Assembly (NCBI RefSeq): GCF_003148775.1
Contig: NZ_QGGW01000007.1
Location: 62,001 to 126,000 of the forward strand
Direction: 5' to 3'
Origin: Roseicyclus mahoneyensis
GTDB taxonomy: Bacteria; Pseudomonadota; Alphaproteobacteria; Rhodobacterales; Rhodobacteraceae
DNA: 64,000 nucleotides
Part shown: in pieces, positions 9,100-18,334 of the stretch
How positions within the stretch are numbered: position 1 is the first letter of the stretch
How the letters are laid out: each line of letters starts with the position of its first letter
Notes under the pieces: generated by a model
Databases searched by the model: none
The model's input: only the letters and a program-made list of their open reading frames with translations
Told to the model about the DNA's origin: nothing
Program-made: the position numbers and the translations under genes

Positions 9100-10760
9100 G
9101 CGCAAGCCAGACCCCGGTTCAGGCCCAACAGATACAGGCAGCCTATCAGCAGGCCGTGCGGTTGCAAAACGCAGGCCAGATCCAGCAGGCCGCCCAGATC
9201 TACACCGCCATCCTCAAGCAACGCGAACTGGCCGAGCCCTGTTTCCAGATGGGCCGCATCGCCGCCCGCGCGGGCCGCAAACCCGAGGCCGCGACCTGGT
9301 TCCGCCGGGCGCTCAAGCTCAAGCCGAGACAGATCGAGATCTGGGCCGCCCTGATCGAGGTCCTGACCGGGCGCGACAAGGCCGAAGCCGTGGCCGAGGC
9401 GCGGCGGCTGGGCGTGATCTTGTCCGAAAAGACGACCACGACGATCCAGAAAGCGTTGGCCGAGGTCAGGGCGGGCTGCGGGGCAAAGGCGGAAAAGCTC
9501 TTCTTGCAAGCGATCAAGGACGCCGCCGATCCCGTAGCGGTCTGGGAAGCCTGGTCGCGCGGTCTCTACGAAAGCCATCACGTCGACGCGGCGCTGGCCG
9601 TGATCGGGAAGGGGCTGGCTGCCCAGCCCGGCGAAGCAAGGCTGCTGGTCATGCGCGCCTCCATGCTTGAGACCTCGGGCAGGCTGGACGCGGCCGAGGC
9701 CGATCTGCGCGCCGTGCTCGACACCAAACCCTACCATCCGCGGGCTTGGCTTGCGCTGATGCGCCTGCGCAGGCAAGCCCCCGGCGCGCCCGAGGTGGAC
9801 ACACTGGAACGGCGGGTGGCCGAGGCCGGATCGGACCCCGAGGCGGTGCGCCACATGTCCTTTGCGCTGGCCAAGGCGTTGGAGGATCAGGGGCGCGACG
9901 ACGAGGTGTTCCGCCACCTCGACCGGGCCAACAGCATGACGCGCAAGAGATTTCCCTGGGGGTTCGACGAAGACCACGGTTTCTTGCGCGACGCCATCGC
10001 GGCCTGGACCCCGCGCGAGGACGGCCATGCCGGGTCGGCGCCGATCTTCGTGACAGGTCTGCCGCGGTCGGGCACGACCTTGGTCGAGACGATCCTCGCC
10101 GCCCATCCGCAGATTGCGGCAGGTGGTGAGGCGGGCCTACTGTCGCCGATCCTGCATCCGGCCGTCCGCGACTGGTTCACCGCCAGAACGCCTTTCGACG
10201 CGGCGGCCATCGGGCGCACCTATGTCGAGGGCATGACCGCCAAGCTGGGTGATGACGCGCAGGGCAGACGCATCACGGACAAGTCGATCTCGACCTATGC
10301 GGCGCTGGGCTACACCCGAGACGTGTTGCCGGATGCCAAATTTGTCGTGCTGGAACGCGACCGGCGCGACGTGGGCCTGTCGATCTACAAGAACCTTTTC
10401 CGCGACGGCACGCATCGCTACGCCAATGACCTGACCGACATCGCGCGCCAGATCCGCCTGTTCGACGCCGCCATCGCCGCATGGCGCGCGCGGATGCCCG
10501 AGGCGATCCATGTCCTTGATTATGACGCACTGACCGCCGACCCTGAACCGCATGTCCGCGCCCTGCTGGAGTTCTGTGGCCTCTCGTGGGACCCGGCCTG
10601 CCTTGCGCCCGAGCGGACGGATCGCAAGGTCATGACGCTCAGTTCCGTACAGGTGCGCCAGCCGATCAATCGCGGGTCGGTGGGGGCATGGCGGCGCTTC
10701 GAAGGGTCGCTCACGCCTCTGATCGAGGCGTTGGAGACGACAAGGTACAGCTTCGGATAG
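9096..10760 (+). CDS. TPR-sulfotransferase
   Basis: 554 residues. Residues about 10-280 are TPR-like helical repeats (e.g. AGQIQQAAQIYTAIL, AGRKPEAATWFRRALKLKP). Residues 315-554 are a sulfotransferase: the PAPS phosphosulfate loop GLPRSGTT at 321-328 and the 3'-phosphate-binding segment VVLERDRRDVGLSIYKNLF. Such proteins move sulfate from PAPS to a carbohydrate, peptide or lipid acceptor; the TPR part likely recruits it. The ATG at 9096 overlaps the Lrp stop. The PAPS-making fusion enzyme lies 2.6 kb away, so donor synthesis and use may be linked here. Acceptor unknown. A strong hairpin terminator follows. Confidence 0.85.
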   Translation: MSASQTPVQAQQIQAAYQQAVRLQNAGQIQQAAQIYTAILKQRELAEPCFQMGRIAARAGRKPEAATWFRRALKLKPRQIEIWAALIEVLTGRDKAEAVAEARRLGVILSEKTTTTIQKALAEVRAGCGAKAEKLFLQAIKDAADPVAVWEAWSRGLYESHHVDAALAVIGKGLAAQPGEARLLVMRASMLETSGRLDAAEADLRAVLDTKPYHPRAWLALMRLRRQAPGAPEVDTLERRVAEAGSDPEAVRHMSFALAKALEDQGRDDEVFRHLDRANSMTRKRFPWGFDEDHGFLRDAIAAWTPREDGHAGSAPIFVTGLPRSGTTLVETILAAHPQIAAGGEAGLLSPILHPAVRDWFTARTPFDAAAIGRTYVEGMTAKLGDDAQGRRITDKSISTYAALGYTRDVLPDAKFVVLERDRRDVGLSIYKNLFRDGTHRYANDLTDIARQIRLFDAAIAAWRARMPEAIHVLDYDALTADPEPHVRALLEFCGLSWDPACLAPERTDRKVMTLSSVQVRQPINRGSVGAWRRFEGSLTPLIEALETTRYSFG

Positions 10761-10761
10761 G

Positions 10762-10790
10762 AAAAGGGCGGCCGTTCTGGCCGCCCTCTT
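10762..10790. terminator. Bidirectional Rho-independent terminator
   Basis: AAAA then GGGCGGCC, loop GTTCT, GGCCGCCC, TCTT: a perfect eight-pair stem with a T-rich end on either strand. It serves the TPR-sulfotransferase gene and the convergent 43-residue ORF. Confidence 0.85.
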
Positions 10791-10830
10791 GCAAGCATCC
10801 GCGCCGGGTTCGCGCGGGTTCCGGTCCGCC

Positions 10831-10962
10831 TTATCCGGCGGCCTTGACCTGGACGGGCTTCGCCGCCCGCCGCTTGGCACGCTTGGCGCGCGCCCAGGGC
10901 ATTTCGATCTGCTCTTTCTGGGCCTGGGCCAGAACCGATTTCATCCAGCGCTGCGTTTTCAT
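10831..10962 (-). CDS. Small basic protein, 43 residues
   Basis: Encodes MKTQRWMKSVLAQAQKEQIE, then MPWARAKRAKRRAAKPV and a short end. The start at 10962 has an AGGACGAGG ribosome site just upstream, and the gene ends at a shared terminator, so it looks real despite its size. I recall similar short proteins (MKTxxWMKS..., MPWARG...) in Rhodobacterales; this is memory, not a search. It is strongly basic at the C-terminus, which could mean nucleic-acid or ribosome binding. About 290 bases upstream hold no other gene I can support. Confidence 0.6.
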   Translation of the reverse strand: MKTQRWMKSVLAQAQKEQIEMPWARAKRAKRRAAKPVQVKAAG

Positions 10963-11253
10963 CTGCCTCGTCCTTTGCGTTCTTCGTGACCTTGCCCGTG
11001 GCCGGGCTTGAGACGAAACTGCACCGGGTTTCAGGCAGGGATAGGGCGAAAGCTTCAACGTGCGGTAAATTCTCGGGGCGATTTTGTGGCGAAGAGGGGT
11101 CGCATTCCGGCCTTGTTTTCTTGGATTTTCCGAGAACTTTACGGATCATCCGCGGCGCATTGCGGCAAGCGCAGGGCCTTTGCCGTCACGAAGCCGCCCA
11201 GATTGGCGACGGAGGGGGAACAATCGGGTTGGTGCGACCCGCTTTGCCGTCCT

Positions 11254-12021
11254 TCAAAGCCGAATCACAGAGATCAACCGCCCGTAATCGGCCTCGCCGC
11301 GATGGGTTGCGCGGCGATAGGAATAGAATCGCTCAGGGTCGGCATAGGTGCAATGGCGTGTCCATTCGGCGGCCGCCACGCCAGCCTCGCGTAGCCGTCC
11401 CAGACCATAGCCCGGCAGGTCGAACAGATATTTGCCATCCGCGCCATTGACGAAGAAGCGGGCGTTCGCCCGGTCGTCATCGATGAAGCGCTCGAAAAAC
11501 TCCTGCCCGACCTCATAGGCGCGCTGGCTGATCGAGGGACCGATGACGGCATGGATGGCGCTGCGCCGGGCGCCCATGCCGACCATCGTGTCGATCGTGA
11601 CCTCGAGCACGCCATCCTGCGCGCCGCGCCACCCGGCATGGGCCGCGCCGATCACGCCCGCCTCGCGGTCGGCAAAGAGCACCGGTTGGCAATCGGCGGT
11701 CAGCACTGCGATGGCAAGCCCCGGCGTCGCGGTCACGATCGCATCGGCGCGCGGCCGGTCGACGGGGGGGGCATCCAACGTCACGGCTTGCGCGGAATGG
11801 ACCTGATGCACGGTGATCAGCCGGTCGGGCGAGACCCCCATCGCATCAGCCACCCGGTCGCGGTTCATCGCCACGATTTCCGATTGGTCCGACGATCCGC
11901 CGCCACAGTTCAACCCCTCGAATATCCCCGATGACGCCCCCCCGCGCCGGGCGAAAAACCCGTGCCGCACGCCATCCAGAAGCGGTGAGGTCAGGATGTC
12001 GAGGGTCACTGTCAGGGGCAT
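11254..12021 (-). CDS. Polyphenol oxidase / purine nucleoside phosphorylase family (YfiH, laccase domain)
   Basis: 255 residues. The family's metal and active-site residues are visible: His in TVHQVHSAQ, Cys in LTADCQPVLFAD, His in AHAGWRG. Members (YfiH, FAMIN-like) were first called laccases; several act as purine nucleoside phosphorylase/adenosine deaminase, so the substrate is left open. The ATG at 12021 overlaps the end of the MidA-type methyltransferase gene by ten bases, making an lgt-midA-yfiH operon. A longer upstream reading is the shadow of that methyltransferase. Confidence 0.85.
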   Translation of the reverse strand: MPLTVTLDILTSPLLDGVRHGFFARRGGASSGIFEGLNCGGGSSDQSEIVAMNRDRVADAMGVSPDRLITVHQVHSAQAVTLDAPPVDRPRADAIVTATPGLAIAVLTADCQPVLFADREAGVIGAAHAGWRGAQDGVLEVTIDTMVGMGARRSAIHAVIGPSISQRAYEVGQEFFERFIDDDRANARFFVNGADGKYLFDLPGYGLGRLREAGVAAAEWTRHCTYADPERFYSYRRATHRGEADYGRLISVIRL

Positions 12022-13094
12022 GTGGGGCCGGGATCGAGGGCAAGGGGCAGCGGCGCGGTGGCAGACGTCAAGGCGAGCGCCCGGAAAAGGTGTCCCATCT
12101 CCGACGGGTGCGTCAACCGCCTGTGTGCGGCGACGTGGCTTTCGAGGCCTGCCCCGCGCAAGTTTCGGGCAAGTGCCTGCGCGCGCGCCGTGATGCCCAG
12201 CCGTTCCAGCATCACGCCCTGTGGCGTCAACCCGCTGGCGCGCGCCGGGTGTGCTGCCCGCGCAATGGGGCCAAAGGCGACATGGGCGGTCAGATCGGCC
12301 GTGCCGGGGCTGTCCAGCGGATCGACGGGGGCATGCGCTGCGAGCGCCTGAAACGTGTCGCCGATGCTGTCCCACCCGCCATAGTCGATGATGAGGGCTG
12401 CGCCGCCATGGCTCGCGACGCGCCGCCCGATCTCGCCCGCGATGGCCTCGGCCGGGGCGCAGGTCTCGACGATCTGGCCCTCGGTGACGGTCGCGGCCCG
12501 CCCAGACAGCGCGGCATGCGGGGCGGCAGGGGCCAGCCCCCAGATCAGGCGGTCACCTTCGGCGCCGATCATCCGCTCGTGCCATAGGGCGCCTTTGGCC
12601 TTGAGGAACTGGCGGATCGGCAGGGCGTCGAAGAACTCGTTGGCGATCAAAAGGAACGGCCCCTCAGGCAGGTCGGCGATACTGTCGTGGAACTGCGGAG
12701 CGTGACTCGCAAGCGTCGAGGCCTGAACGGCGCGAAGGGTGGGCGAGGCCTCGACCAGATGCAGGCGGGCCGCGTAAAGAAACCCCGGCACCGACCGCGC
12801 GGCCCGCAGGGCATCGGCCATCAGCGTACCGCGCCCCGGCCCAAGCTCGGCCAGCACGAAGGGGTCAGGCGCGCCCTGATCCAGCCAGACCTGCGCCAGC
12901 CACAGGCCGATCAATTCTCCGAACATCTGGCTGATTTCGGGCGCGGTGGTGAAATCACCCGCCACCCCGAGCGGATCGCGGGTGGCGTAATAGCCATGCT
13001 CGGGGTGGAGCAGACACTCGGCCATGTAATCGGCCACCGTGATCGGTCCGGTCCGCGCGATCCGCGCGATCAGCTTGTGTTTCAGCCCCGTCAT
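12012..13094 (-). CDS. MidA/NDUFAF7-family class I SAM-dependent methyltransferase
   Basis: 360 residues. The SAM-binding loop ELGPGRG is at 83-89 and the early [18 protein letters not shown] block is diagnostic of the NDUFAF7/MidA family. In mitochondria NDUFAF7 dimethylates an arginine of complex I subunit NDUFS2; the bacterial protein may do the same to NuoD, which is inference. The start at 13094 overlaps the lgt stop (ATGA), and the 3' end overlaps the laccase-domain gene. Much longer in-frame extensions upstream are antisense-like shadow of lgt. Confidence 0.85.
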   Translation of the reverse strand: MTGLKHKLIARIARTGPITVADYMAECLLHPEHGYYATRDPLGVAGDFTTAPEISQMFGELIGLWLAQVWLDQGAPDPFVLAELGPGRGTLMADALRAARSVPGFLYAARLHLVEASPTLRAVQASTLASHAPQFHDSIADLPEGPFLLIANEFFDALPIRQFLKAKGALWHERMIGAEGDRLIWGLAPAAPHAALSGRAATVTEGQIVETCAPAEAIAGEIGRRVASHGGAALIIDYGGWDSIGDTFQALAAHAPVDPLDSPGTADLTAHVAFGPIARAAHPARASGLTPQGVMLERLGITARAQALARNLRGAGLESHVAAHRRLTHPSEMGHLFRALALTSATAPLPLALDPGPTCP

Positions 13095-14002
13095 GCGCCC
13101 CGCCGCGACCGCGCCACCAGCCACAGACCGGCCGCGATCATCGGCAAAGACAGGATCTGCCCCATGGTCAGCCCGACCGAGGGCGACAGGGCCAGCGCGA
13201 ATCCGACGGGATTGTCGGGCGTCATGAATTGCGCGTCGGGCTGGCGGACGAATTCCACTGCAAAGCGCGCCACGCCGTAGATCGCAAAGAACATCCCCGT
13301 CAGCGCACCCGGCGTCCTCAGCCAGCCGCGTGACCACGCAAGCCACAACAAGACCGCGCCCATCACCAGTCCCTCGAGGCCCGCCTGATAGAGCTGCGAG
13401 GGGTGACGCGCGCACATCTCGCCCAATTCGGTCGCCACGATGCCCACCGGACCGCGGCAGGCTTGCGCAGCCTCGCCCGGAAAGATCACACCCCATGCCA
13501 CATCGGTCGGGCGCCCCCAGAGCTCTGCGTTGATGAAATTGGCCAGCCGCCCGAGGCCCAGCCCGATGGCCACGACCATCGCCATCGCATCGGCCACCTG
13601 CAGCGGCGGTACCTTGTTAATCTTGCAAAAAAGATATCCCGCCAGCGCCACGCCGATCAACCCGCCGTGAAACGACATGCCGCCCTGCCAGACCTGCAGG
13701 ATCTGGCCGGGGTTCTGCAGGTAGTAGCCGGGTTGGTAGAAGACCACAAAACCGATCCGCCCCCCAAGGATCACGCCCAGCACCACCGCCGTCAGCAATC
13801 CCTCGACCCGGTCGGGGCGCATCGGGGCCGTGTCGCCGGGCCACAGCGCGGGGCGTTTCACCGCCTGCACGATCAGCCACCAACCGGCCACAAGCCCCAC
13901 GATATAGGCCAGCGCATACCAGCGCAGCGCAAACTGGAAACTGCCGATGGAGATCGTGAACAGATCGGGCGACAGGTCGGGAAAGGGGATGGCGAAGGGC
14001 AT
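13091..14002 (-). CDS. lgt: Prolipoprotein diacylglyceryl transferase
   Basis: 303 residues, several membrane helices. Lgt moves diacylglycerol from phosphatidylglycerol to the lipobox cysteine of prelipoproteins in the inner membrane. The family signature [14 protein letters not shown] is present, as are SFHGGLIG and the C-terminal [21 protein letters not shown]. The ATG at 14002 gives [14 protein letters not shown]; upstream in-frame residues are not hydrophobic and lack family character. First gene of the operon with the methyltransferase and the laccase-domain protein; divergent from ubiK. Confidence 0.95.
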   Translation of the reverse strand: MPFAIPFPDLSPDLFTISIGSFQFALRWYALAYIVGLVAGWWLIVQAVKRPALWPGDTAPMRPDRVEGLLTAVVLGVILGGRIGFVVFYQPGYYLQNPGQILQVWQGGMSFHGGLIGVALAGYLFCKINKVPPLQVADAMAMVVAIGLGLGRLANFINAELWGRPTDVAWGVIFPGEAAQACRGPVGIVATELGEMCARHPSQLYQAGLEGLVMGAVLLWLAWSRGWLRTPGALTGMFFAIYGVARFAVEFVRQPDAQFMTPDNPVGFALALSPSVGLTMGQILSLPMIAAGLWLVARSRRGA

Positions 14003-14124
14003 TGGGGGGATCACGCTCCAGTGTCTGGGTCGGCGCCATGGGTGGTCGGGGGCTGCGGCGAAGTCAACCTTGATCCGGGACGCGCGCGGGGCCATATCCG
14101 CATCGAAAGCCAAGGAGCGTGCGC

Positions 14125-14367
14125 ATGCAGACCCGCAACAAGATCATGGAAGACATCAGCCAGCTGATGACCAACGCCATGGGCGTGGCCCAGGGCGCCA
14201 AGGAAGAGGCCGAGACGGCGATGAAGTCGCTGATCGACCGCTGGCTGGCCGACCGTGATTTCGTCACCCGCGACGAATTCGAAGCGGTGCGCGCCATGGC
14301 GCAGAAGGCGCGCGAAGAGAACGAGGCGCTGAAGGCCCGGATCGCGGCGCTTGAAGCGAAGGGTTAG
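14125..14367 (+). CDS. ubiK: UbiK-type accessory factor (BMFP domain)
   Basis: 80 residues. The first half, with [21 protein letters not shown], is an amphipathic membrane-binding helix; the second half ([26 protein letters not shown]) is a trimeric coiled coil. This is the BMFP/YqiC fold of UbiK, an accessory factor that helps the UbiJ-dependent ubiquinone biosynthesis complex. AAGGAG sits seven bases before the ATG at 14125; the GTG at 14119 is too close to it. Role is by family. Confidence 0.75.
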   Translation: MQTRNKIMEDISQLMTNAMGVAQGAKEEAETAMKSLIDRWLADRDFVTRDEFEAVRAMAQKAREENEALKARIAALEAKG

Positions 14368-14471
14368 TCTTCCCTGCGCCCCATCATTCGTCCTGATCTC
14401 TCCGCAACTCGACCACAGTTTTGGCGCAACAAACGTCGAACCTGCCGTCGTGTTTCCATGAGACGGGTCCG

Positions 14472-15080
14472 ATGATAGAATTCTTCTTTCAATTCAATAC
14501 GATCATGATCTTCGTCATGATCGGTCTATTTATTGCGCTGAGCGCGCTCATGAGCGGGCTCAAGGCACAACGCGACATGGCGCGGCGCGAGTGCGAACGT
14601 CTGTCGCAAGAACTGAGTAAAGCGAAGTCGGCCGGTGGCGAACTGGCACAGAAGGTCGGTTGGAGAAAGAAGCGCCTGATGAACAAGCCGGAATTCGCGC
14701 TGTATCGTGAATTGCACGGCCTTGTCGGTCAAAGCGGGGCCGGGCACCGCCTGTTTGCACAGGTCGCATTCGGTGCTTTCCTTGAAGCGACGGCGCGCGC
14801 CGATCTTGAAGAGATCAAATCTGCAGCTTTCTACGCCGTTCAGCGCAAAGTTGCAGACTTTCTGATCATTGATCGTTACGGGCAGCCTGTCGCCGTCATC
14901 GAATATCAAGGTAGCGGTCACTTTCTTGGCAACGCTCATGATAGGGATCACGCCAAGCGCATTGTTTGCAAGTTCTCTGGCCTCCCCTACATCGAAGTCC
15001 CTGCCAGCGGCCTCACCCACGGTCAGCGAGGCGATCTTCACCGCCTCCTCGGCATCCCCACACAGTTAGCGGCAGAATAA
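14472..15080 (+). CDS. Membrane-anchored DUF2726 protein
   Basis: 202 residues. Residues about 5-30 form one membrane helix, followed by a basic/coiled stretch (QRDMARRECERLSQELSKAKS), then a DUF2726 domain from about LMNKPEFALYRELH to the end. The conserved core has D in VADFLIIDRYGQPVAVIEYQG and the E-x-Q that follows, spaced like a PD-(D/E)XK nuclease site; that likeness is my inference. Codon use is visibly AT-richer than in neighbouring genes, a hint of transfer. ATG at 14472 chosen to start at the membrane helix. Function unknown. Confidence 0.75.
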   Translation: MIEFFFQFNTIMIFVMIGLFIALSALMSGLKAQRDMARRECERLSQELSKAKSAGGELAQKVGWRKKRLMNKPEFALYRELHGLVGQSGAGHRLFAQVAFGAFLEATARADLEEIKSAAFYAVQRKVADFLIIDRYGQPVAVIEYQGSGHFLGNAHDRDHAKRIVCKFSGLPYIEVPASGLTHGQRGDLHRLLGIPTQLAAE

Positions 15081-15298
15081 CCCACACCCCGCAATATCTT
15101 GTGGATACCCCTGCCCATGGGGGAACTCTCCCTGTCCGTCACAAAAATACTGCTTTACAGACTGCCTCAACCGCCGCACCATATTTCGTAGGTGATGGGC
15201 AATCAGCCCCCACCGGTATGAAAGGCACCCAGCCATTAGCGGGCGTCTTGGACAGGAACCCAAGGCCTGCTCGGCTGCCACAACACGAGGCCTGGGCA

Positions 15299-15802
15299 AT
15301 GTCGCATTCCGAGCAGTATCTGGACATCGAAGACCTGCATCCCATTGATATCGTGGAGACGCTGGCAAGCCATCACGAGTGGGATTTCGACCGCATCACC
15401 GATGACCAGATCGCCATGGCGATCGAAGGCCAGTGGCGCACCTATTCCGTGACGCTCGCCTGGTCGGCCTATGACGAGACGCTGCGCATGATCTGCACCT
15501 TCGAGATGGAACCGCCCGAGGATACGCTGCCCGCGCTCTACGAGACGCTGAACCTGACCAATGACCGGTGCTGGGCAGGCGCCTTTACCTACTGGGCCGG
15601 GCAAAAGCTGATGGTGTATCGCTACGGCCTTGTTCTGGCGGGCGAACAGCTGGCCTCGGCCGACCAGATCGCCTGCATGGTGGAAACTGCCGTCATGGCG
15701 TCGGAACGCTATTATCCGGCCTTCCAGCTTGCCTGCTGGGGCAATCGCACGCCCGAACAGGCGATGCAGGTCGCCATTGCGGAGACCTACGGCCGCGCCT
15801 AA
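15299..15802 (+). CDS. YbjN-domain protein
   Basis: 167 residues starting MSHSEQYLDIEDLHPIDIVE. The pattern of acidic N-terminus, WRTYSVTLAWSAYDETLRMICTFEM and the TYWAGQKLMVYRYGL strand fits the YbjN/TY3-like sensory fold, a chaperone-like domain of uncertain role. It sits 30 bases before proC and may be transcribed with it. The ATG at 15299 has CGAGG nine bases upstream. The 218-base gap before it holds no gene I can support. Confidence 0.75.
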   Translation: MSHSEQYLDIEDLHPIDIVETLASHHEWDFDRITDDQIAMAIEGQWRTYSVTLAWSAYDETLRMICTFEMEPPEDTLPALYETLNLTNDRCWAGAFTYWAGQKLMVYRYGLVLAGEQLASADQIACMVETAVMASERYYPAFQLACWGNRTPEQAMQVAIAETYGRA

Positions 15803-15832
15803 CCTCTGCCCCCGAACAAGACGGGGTACGGG

Positions 15833-16645
15833 ATGGATTTCGCAGATATTTCAAGCCGCGGGCTGGTCATGCTGGGCTGCGGCAAGATGGGCTCGGCCAT
15901 GTTGGAGGGCTGGCTGAACCGGGGGCTTCCGCAAGCTTCGGTGCATGTGATCGACCCGCACCCGTCCGACTGGCTGCGCGCGCAGGGCGTGAAGGTCAAC
16001 GCGGACCTGCCTGCCGACCCGGCTGTGCTGATGGTGGCGGTCAAGCCGCAGATGATGGGCGATGCCCTGCCGCTGGTGGCCCGTTTTGGGGGCGGGGCCA
16101 CGCTGGTTCTTTCGGTCGCGGCGGGAACATCCATCGCAGCCTATGAGTCCGCCTTCGGTCCCGCCACCCGCGTGATCCGCTCCATGCCCAACACGCCTGC
16201 CGCTGTGGGCAAAGGGATCACTGCCATCATCGGCAACACCGCCACAACGCCCGCCGATCTCGATCTGGCCGAGGCGCTGCTCAGCGCCATCGGGCAGGTC
16301 GTGCGGCTGGACCATGAGGACCAGATCGATGCGGTCACCGGCGTCTCGGGCTCCGGTCCTGCCTACATCTTCTACATGATCGACGCACTGGCCGCGGCGG
16401 GCGAGGCCGAGGGGTTGCCGCGCGATCTGGCCATGCAACTGGCCAAGGCCACCGTCGCGGGCGCGGGCGCTTTGGCCGAGGCCGCCGCCGAGACGCCCGA
16501 ACAGCTGCGCATCAACGTGACCTCGCCCAATGGCACGACGCAGGCGGGGCTTGGCGTGTTGATGGACGCGGGCACGGGCCTGATGCCGCTGATGCGCGCC
16601 ACTGTCGCCGCCGCAACCTATCGCAGCCGGGAGCTGAAGGGATGA
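15833..16645 (+). CDS. proC: Pyrroline-5-carboxylate reductase
   Basis: 270 residues, the normal length. It catalyses the last step of proline synthesis, reducing P5C with NAD(P)H in the cytoplasm. The Rossmann motif LGCGKMGSAM is at 14-23 and the C-terminal signature VSGSGPAYIFYMIDAL is intact. Its stop overlaps the csaA start (ATGA), giving a compact proC-csaA-dehydrogenase operon. Confidence 0.95.
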   Translation: MDFADISSRGLVMLGCGKMGSAMLEGWLNRGLPQASVHVIDPHPSDWLRAQGVKVNADLPADPAVLMVAVKPQMMGDALPLVARFGGGATLVLSVAAGTSIAAYESAFGPATRVIRSMPNTPAAVGKGITAIIGNTATTPADLDLAEALLSAIGQVVRLDHEDQIDAVTGVSGSGPAYIFYMIDALAAAGEAEGLPRDLAMQLAKATVAGAGALAEAAAETPEQLRINVTSPNGTTQAGLGVLMDAGTGLMPLMRATVAAATYRSRELKG

Positions 16646-16983
16646 GCGACACGATCACCTTCGACGATTTCCTCAAGGTCGACATCCGCGTGGGCACCGT
16701 GACCCGCGCGGAACCCTTCCCAGAGGCCAAGAAGCCCGCGATCAAGCTTTGGGTCGATTACGGGCCGGGGATCGGCGAGCGGAAAAGCTCCGCCCAGATC
16801 ACAGCCCATTACACGCCCGAGGCGCTGATCGGGCGGCAGGTGCTGGGCGTGGTGAACTTTCCCCCGCGCCAGATCGGCCCCTTCATGTCCGAGGCGCTGG
16901 TGCTGGGCCTGCATGACGCGGCGGGCAATGTTGTCTTGATCGGCCCCGATCACGCCGTGCCGAACGGAGAAAAGATGTGCTGA
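16642..16983 (+). CDS. csaA: CsaA-type tRNA-binding / export chaperone protein
   Basis: 113 residues making up a single OB-fold tRNA-binding domain (FLKVDIRVGTV, then PRQIGPFMSEALVLG), typical of CsaA. CsaA binds preproteins and SecA in Bacillus and also resembles the C-terminal domain of methionyl-tRNA synthetase. The gene overlaps proC upstream and the dehydrogenase gene downstream (by seven bases). Confidence 0.85.
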   Translation: MSDTITFDDFLKVDIRVGTVTRAEPFPEAKKPAIKLWVDYGPGIGERKSSAQITAHYTPEALIGRQVLGVVNFPPRQIGPFMSEALVLGLHDAAGNVVLIGPDHAVPNGEKMC

Positions 16984-17927
16984 AATTGCTGATCTCCCGC
17001 CGCCTTCCCGAAAGCGTCATGGCCGATGCGGCGGCGCGCTTCGACGTGACCTGCCGCCCCGTGACCACGCCGATGGATCATGCCGAATGTGTCGCCGCAC
17101 TGCGGGATTACGACCTGATCCTGCCGACGCTGGGCGATGCCTTTCGCGCCGCGGCCTTTGCCGAGGTGCCCGCGCCCCGCGCCAAGCTGCTGGCCAATTT
17201 CGGCGTCGGCTACAACCACATCGACGTGCCCGCCGCTCGCGCCGCTGGCCTTGCCGTGACCAACACACCGGGCGCCGTGACGGAGGCCACCGCAGACATC
17301 GCCCTGACGCTGATCTTGTCGACCGCACGCCGCGCGGGGGAGGGCGAGCGGATGCTGCGGGCGGGCCAATGGACCGGCTGGCACCCGACCCAGATGCTGG
17401 GCATGCATGTCTCGGGCCGCACGGTCTGCGTCATCGGCATGGGGCGCATCGGGCAGGCCATCGCGCGGCGGTGTCATTTCGGGTTTGGCTGCAAGATCGT
17501 CCATGCCAACCGGTCGCCCAAAACGGTCGAGTTTCCGGCCACGCAGATGGCGCTTCCCGACGCGCTGGCTCGCGCCGATATCGTCGTCCTTGCCACGCCG
17601 GGCGGGGCCGCGACTCATCACCTGATGGGCGCGCCGGAATTCGCGGCGATGCAGCCCCACGCGATCTTCGTCAACATCTCGCGCGGCGACGTGGTGGACG
17701 AGGCGGCGCTTGTCGCGGCCCTTAAGGCGGGGACCATCGCGGGGGCGGGCCTTGACGTCTACGAATTTGAACCCGCCGTTCCGCCCGAACTGATGGCGAT
17801 GGAGAATGTCACCCTCCTGCCGCATCTTGGCACCGCCGCGCTGGATGTGCGCGAGGATATGGGGCGGATGGCGCTCGACAACTGCATCGCCTTCGCCGAA
17901 GCGCGCGCGCTGCCCAATCCGGTCTAG
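16977..17927 (+). CDS. D-2-hydroxyacid dehydrogenase (glyoxylate/hydroxypyruvate reductase type)
   Basis: 316 residues with the two-domain plan of D-isomer 2-hydroxyacid dehydrogenases. The nucleotide motif GMGRIG is at 154-159; the catalytic Arg is in NISRGDVVDE (Arg236), the Glu in VYEFEP (Glu263 or 265) and the His in LLPHLG (His283). Reduction of glyoxylate or hydroxypyruvate by NAD(P)H is likely, but the substrate is not fixed by sequence. The start is GTG at 16977, inside csaA. The TAG stop lies in a CTAG that also supplies the stop of the convergent gene. Confidence 0.85.
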   Translation: MLKLLISRRLPESVMADAAARFDVTCRPVTTPMDHAECVAALRDYDLILPTLGDAFRAAAFAEVPAPRAKLLANFGVGYNHIDVPAARAAGLAVTNTPGAVTEATADIALTLILSTARRAGEGERMLRAGQWTGWHPTQMLGMHVSGRTVCVIGMGRIGQAIARRCHFGFGCKIVHANRSPKTVEFPATQMALPDALARADIVVLATPGGAATHHLMGAPEFAAMQPHAIFVNISRGDVVDEAALVAALKAGTIAGAGLDVYEFEPAVPPELMAMENVTLLPHLGTAALDVREDMGRMALDNCIAFAEARALPNPV

Positions 17928-18334
17928 CGATCCGGGCAGGTCGTGCCCGGACCGCTGGCATAGGTCCATGCGGCCATGCAGCCCTGCGCGTCAAAGCCGA
18001 TATAGGCGGCGTTCTCGCCCTCGCTGGAAAACGGCAGCGGGGGCGAGATATCGACATGCAGCCAGCCCGACAGGCCCGCCGGTCGGATGCACCACGGGAA
18101 ATCCTGTTGCGGGCCACGATACCAGCCGCGCGCCTCGGCGGCGGCGATCACCGCCTCGGGGCGCACGCAGCCCTCGTAGGCGAGATCGACGAAGAACGCG
18201 TTGCGTGCCGCCATATGGGCGTCGCTGGAGAGATCCCACCAACCGGACATGCTTTGGCTCAGGGTATGGTATCCCATCGCCAAAAGGCCCAACCAGGGCA
18301 GCGCGATCAGCGCCCACCTAAACCCGCGGCGCAT
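17924..18334 (-). CDS. Membrane-anchored protein of unknown function
   Basis: 136 residues. One N-terminal helix or uncleaved signal (WALIALPWLGLLAMGY) is followed by a tryptophan-rich extracytoplasmic domain with four cysteines (CVRPE, WCIRPA, QGCMAAW, TTCPD), suggesting disulfides in the periplasm. No family recognised. The start overlaps the end of thymidine kinase by 17 bases, so it is the second gene of a tdk operon; its stop shares CTAG with the convergent dehydrogenase. Confidence 0.65.
   Translation of the reverse strand: MRRGFRWALIALPWLGLLAMGYHTLSQSMSGWWDLSSDAHMAARNAFFVDLAYEGCVRPEAVIAAAEARGWYRGPQQDFPWCIRPAGLSGWLHVDISPPLPFSSEGENAAYIGFDAQGCMAAWTYASGPGTTCPDR

Noticed and set aside
12012-13496. 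Long upstream extension of the MidA-type methyltransferase
   Set aside because: The extra residues are the lgt gene read in another frame; the ATG at 13094 overlapping the lgt stop gives the family's normal N-terminus.
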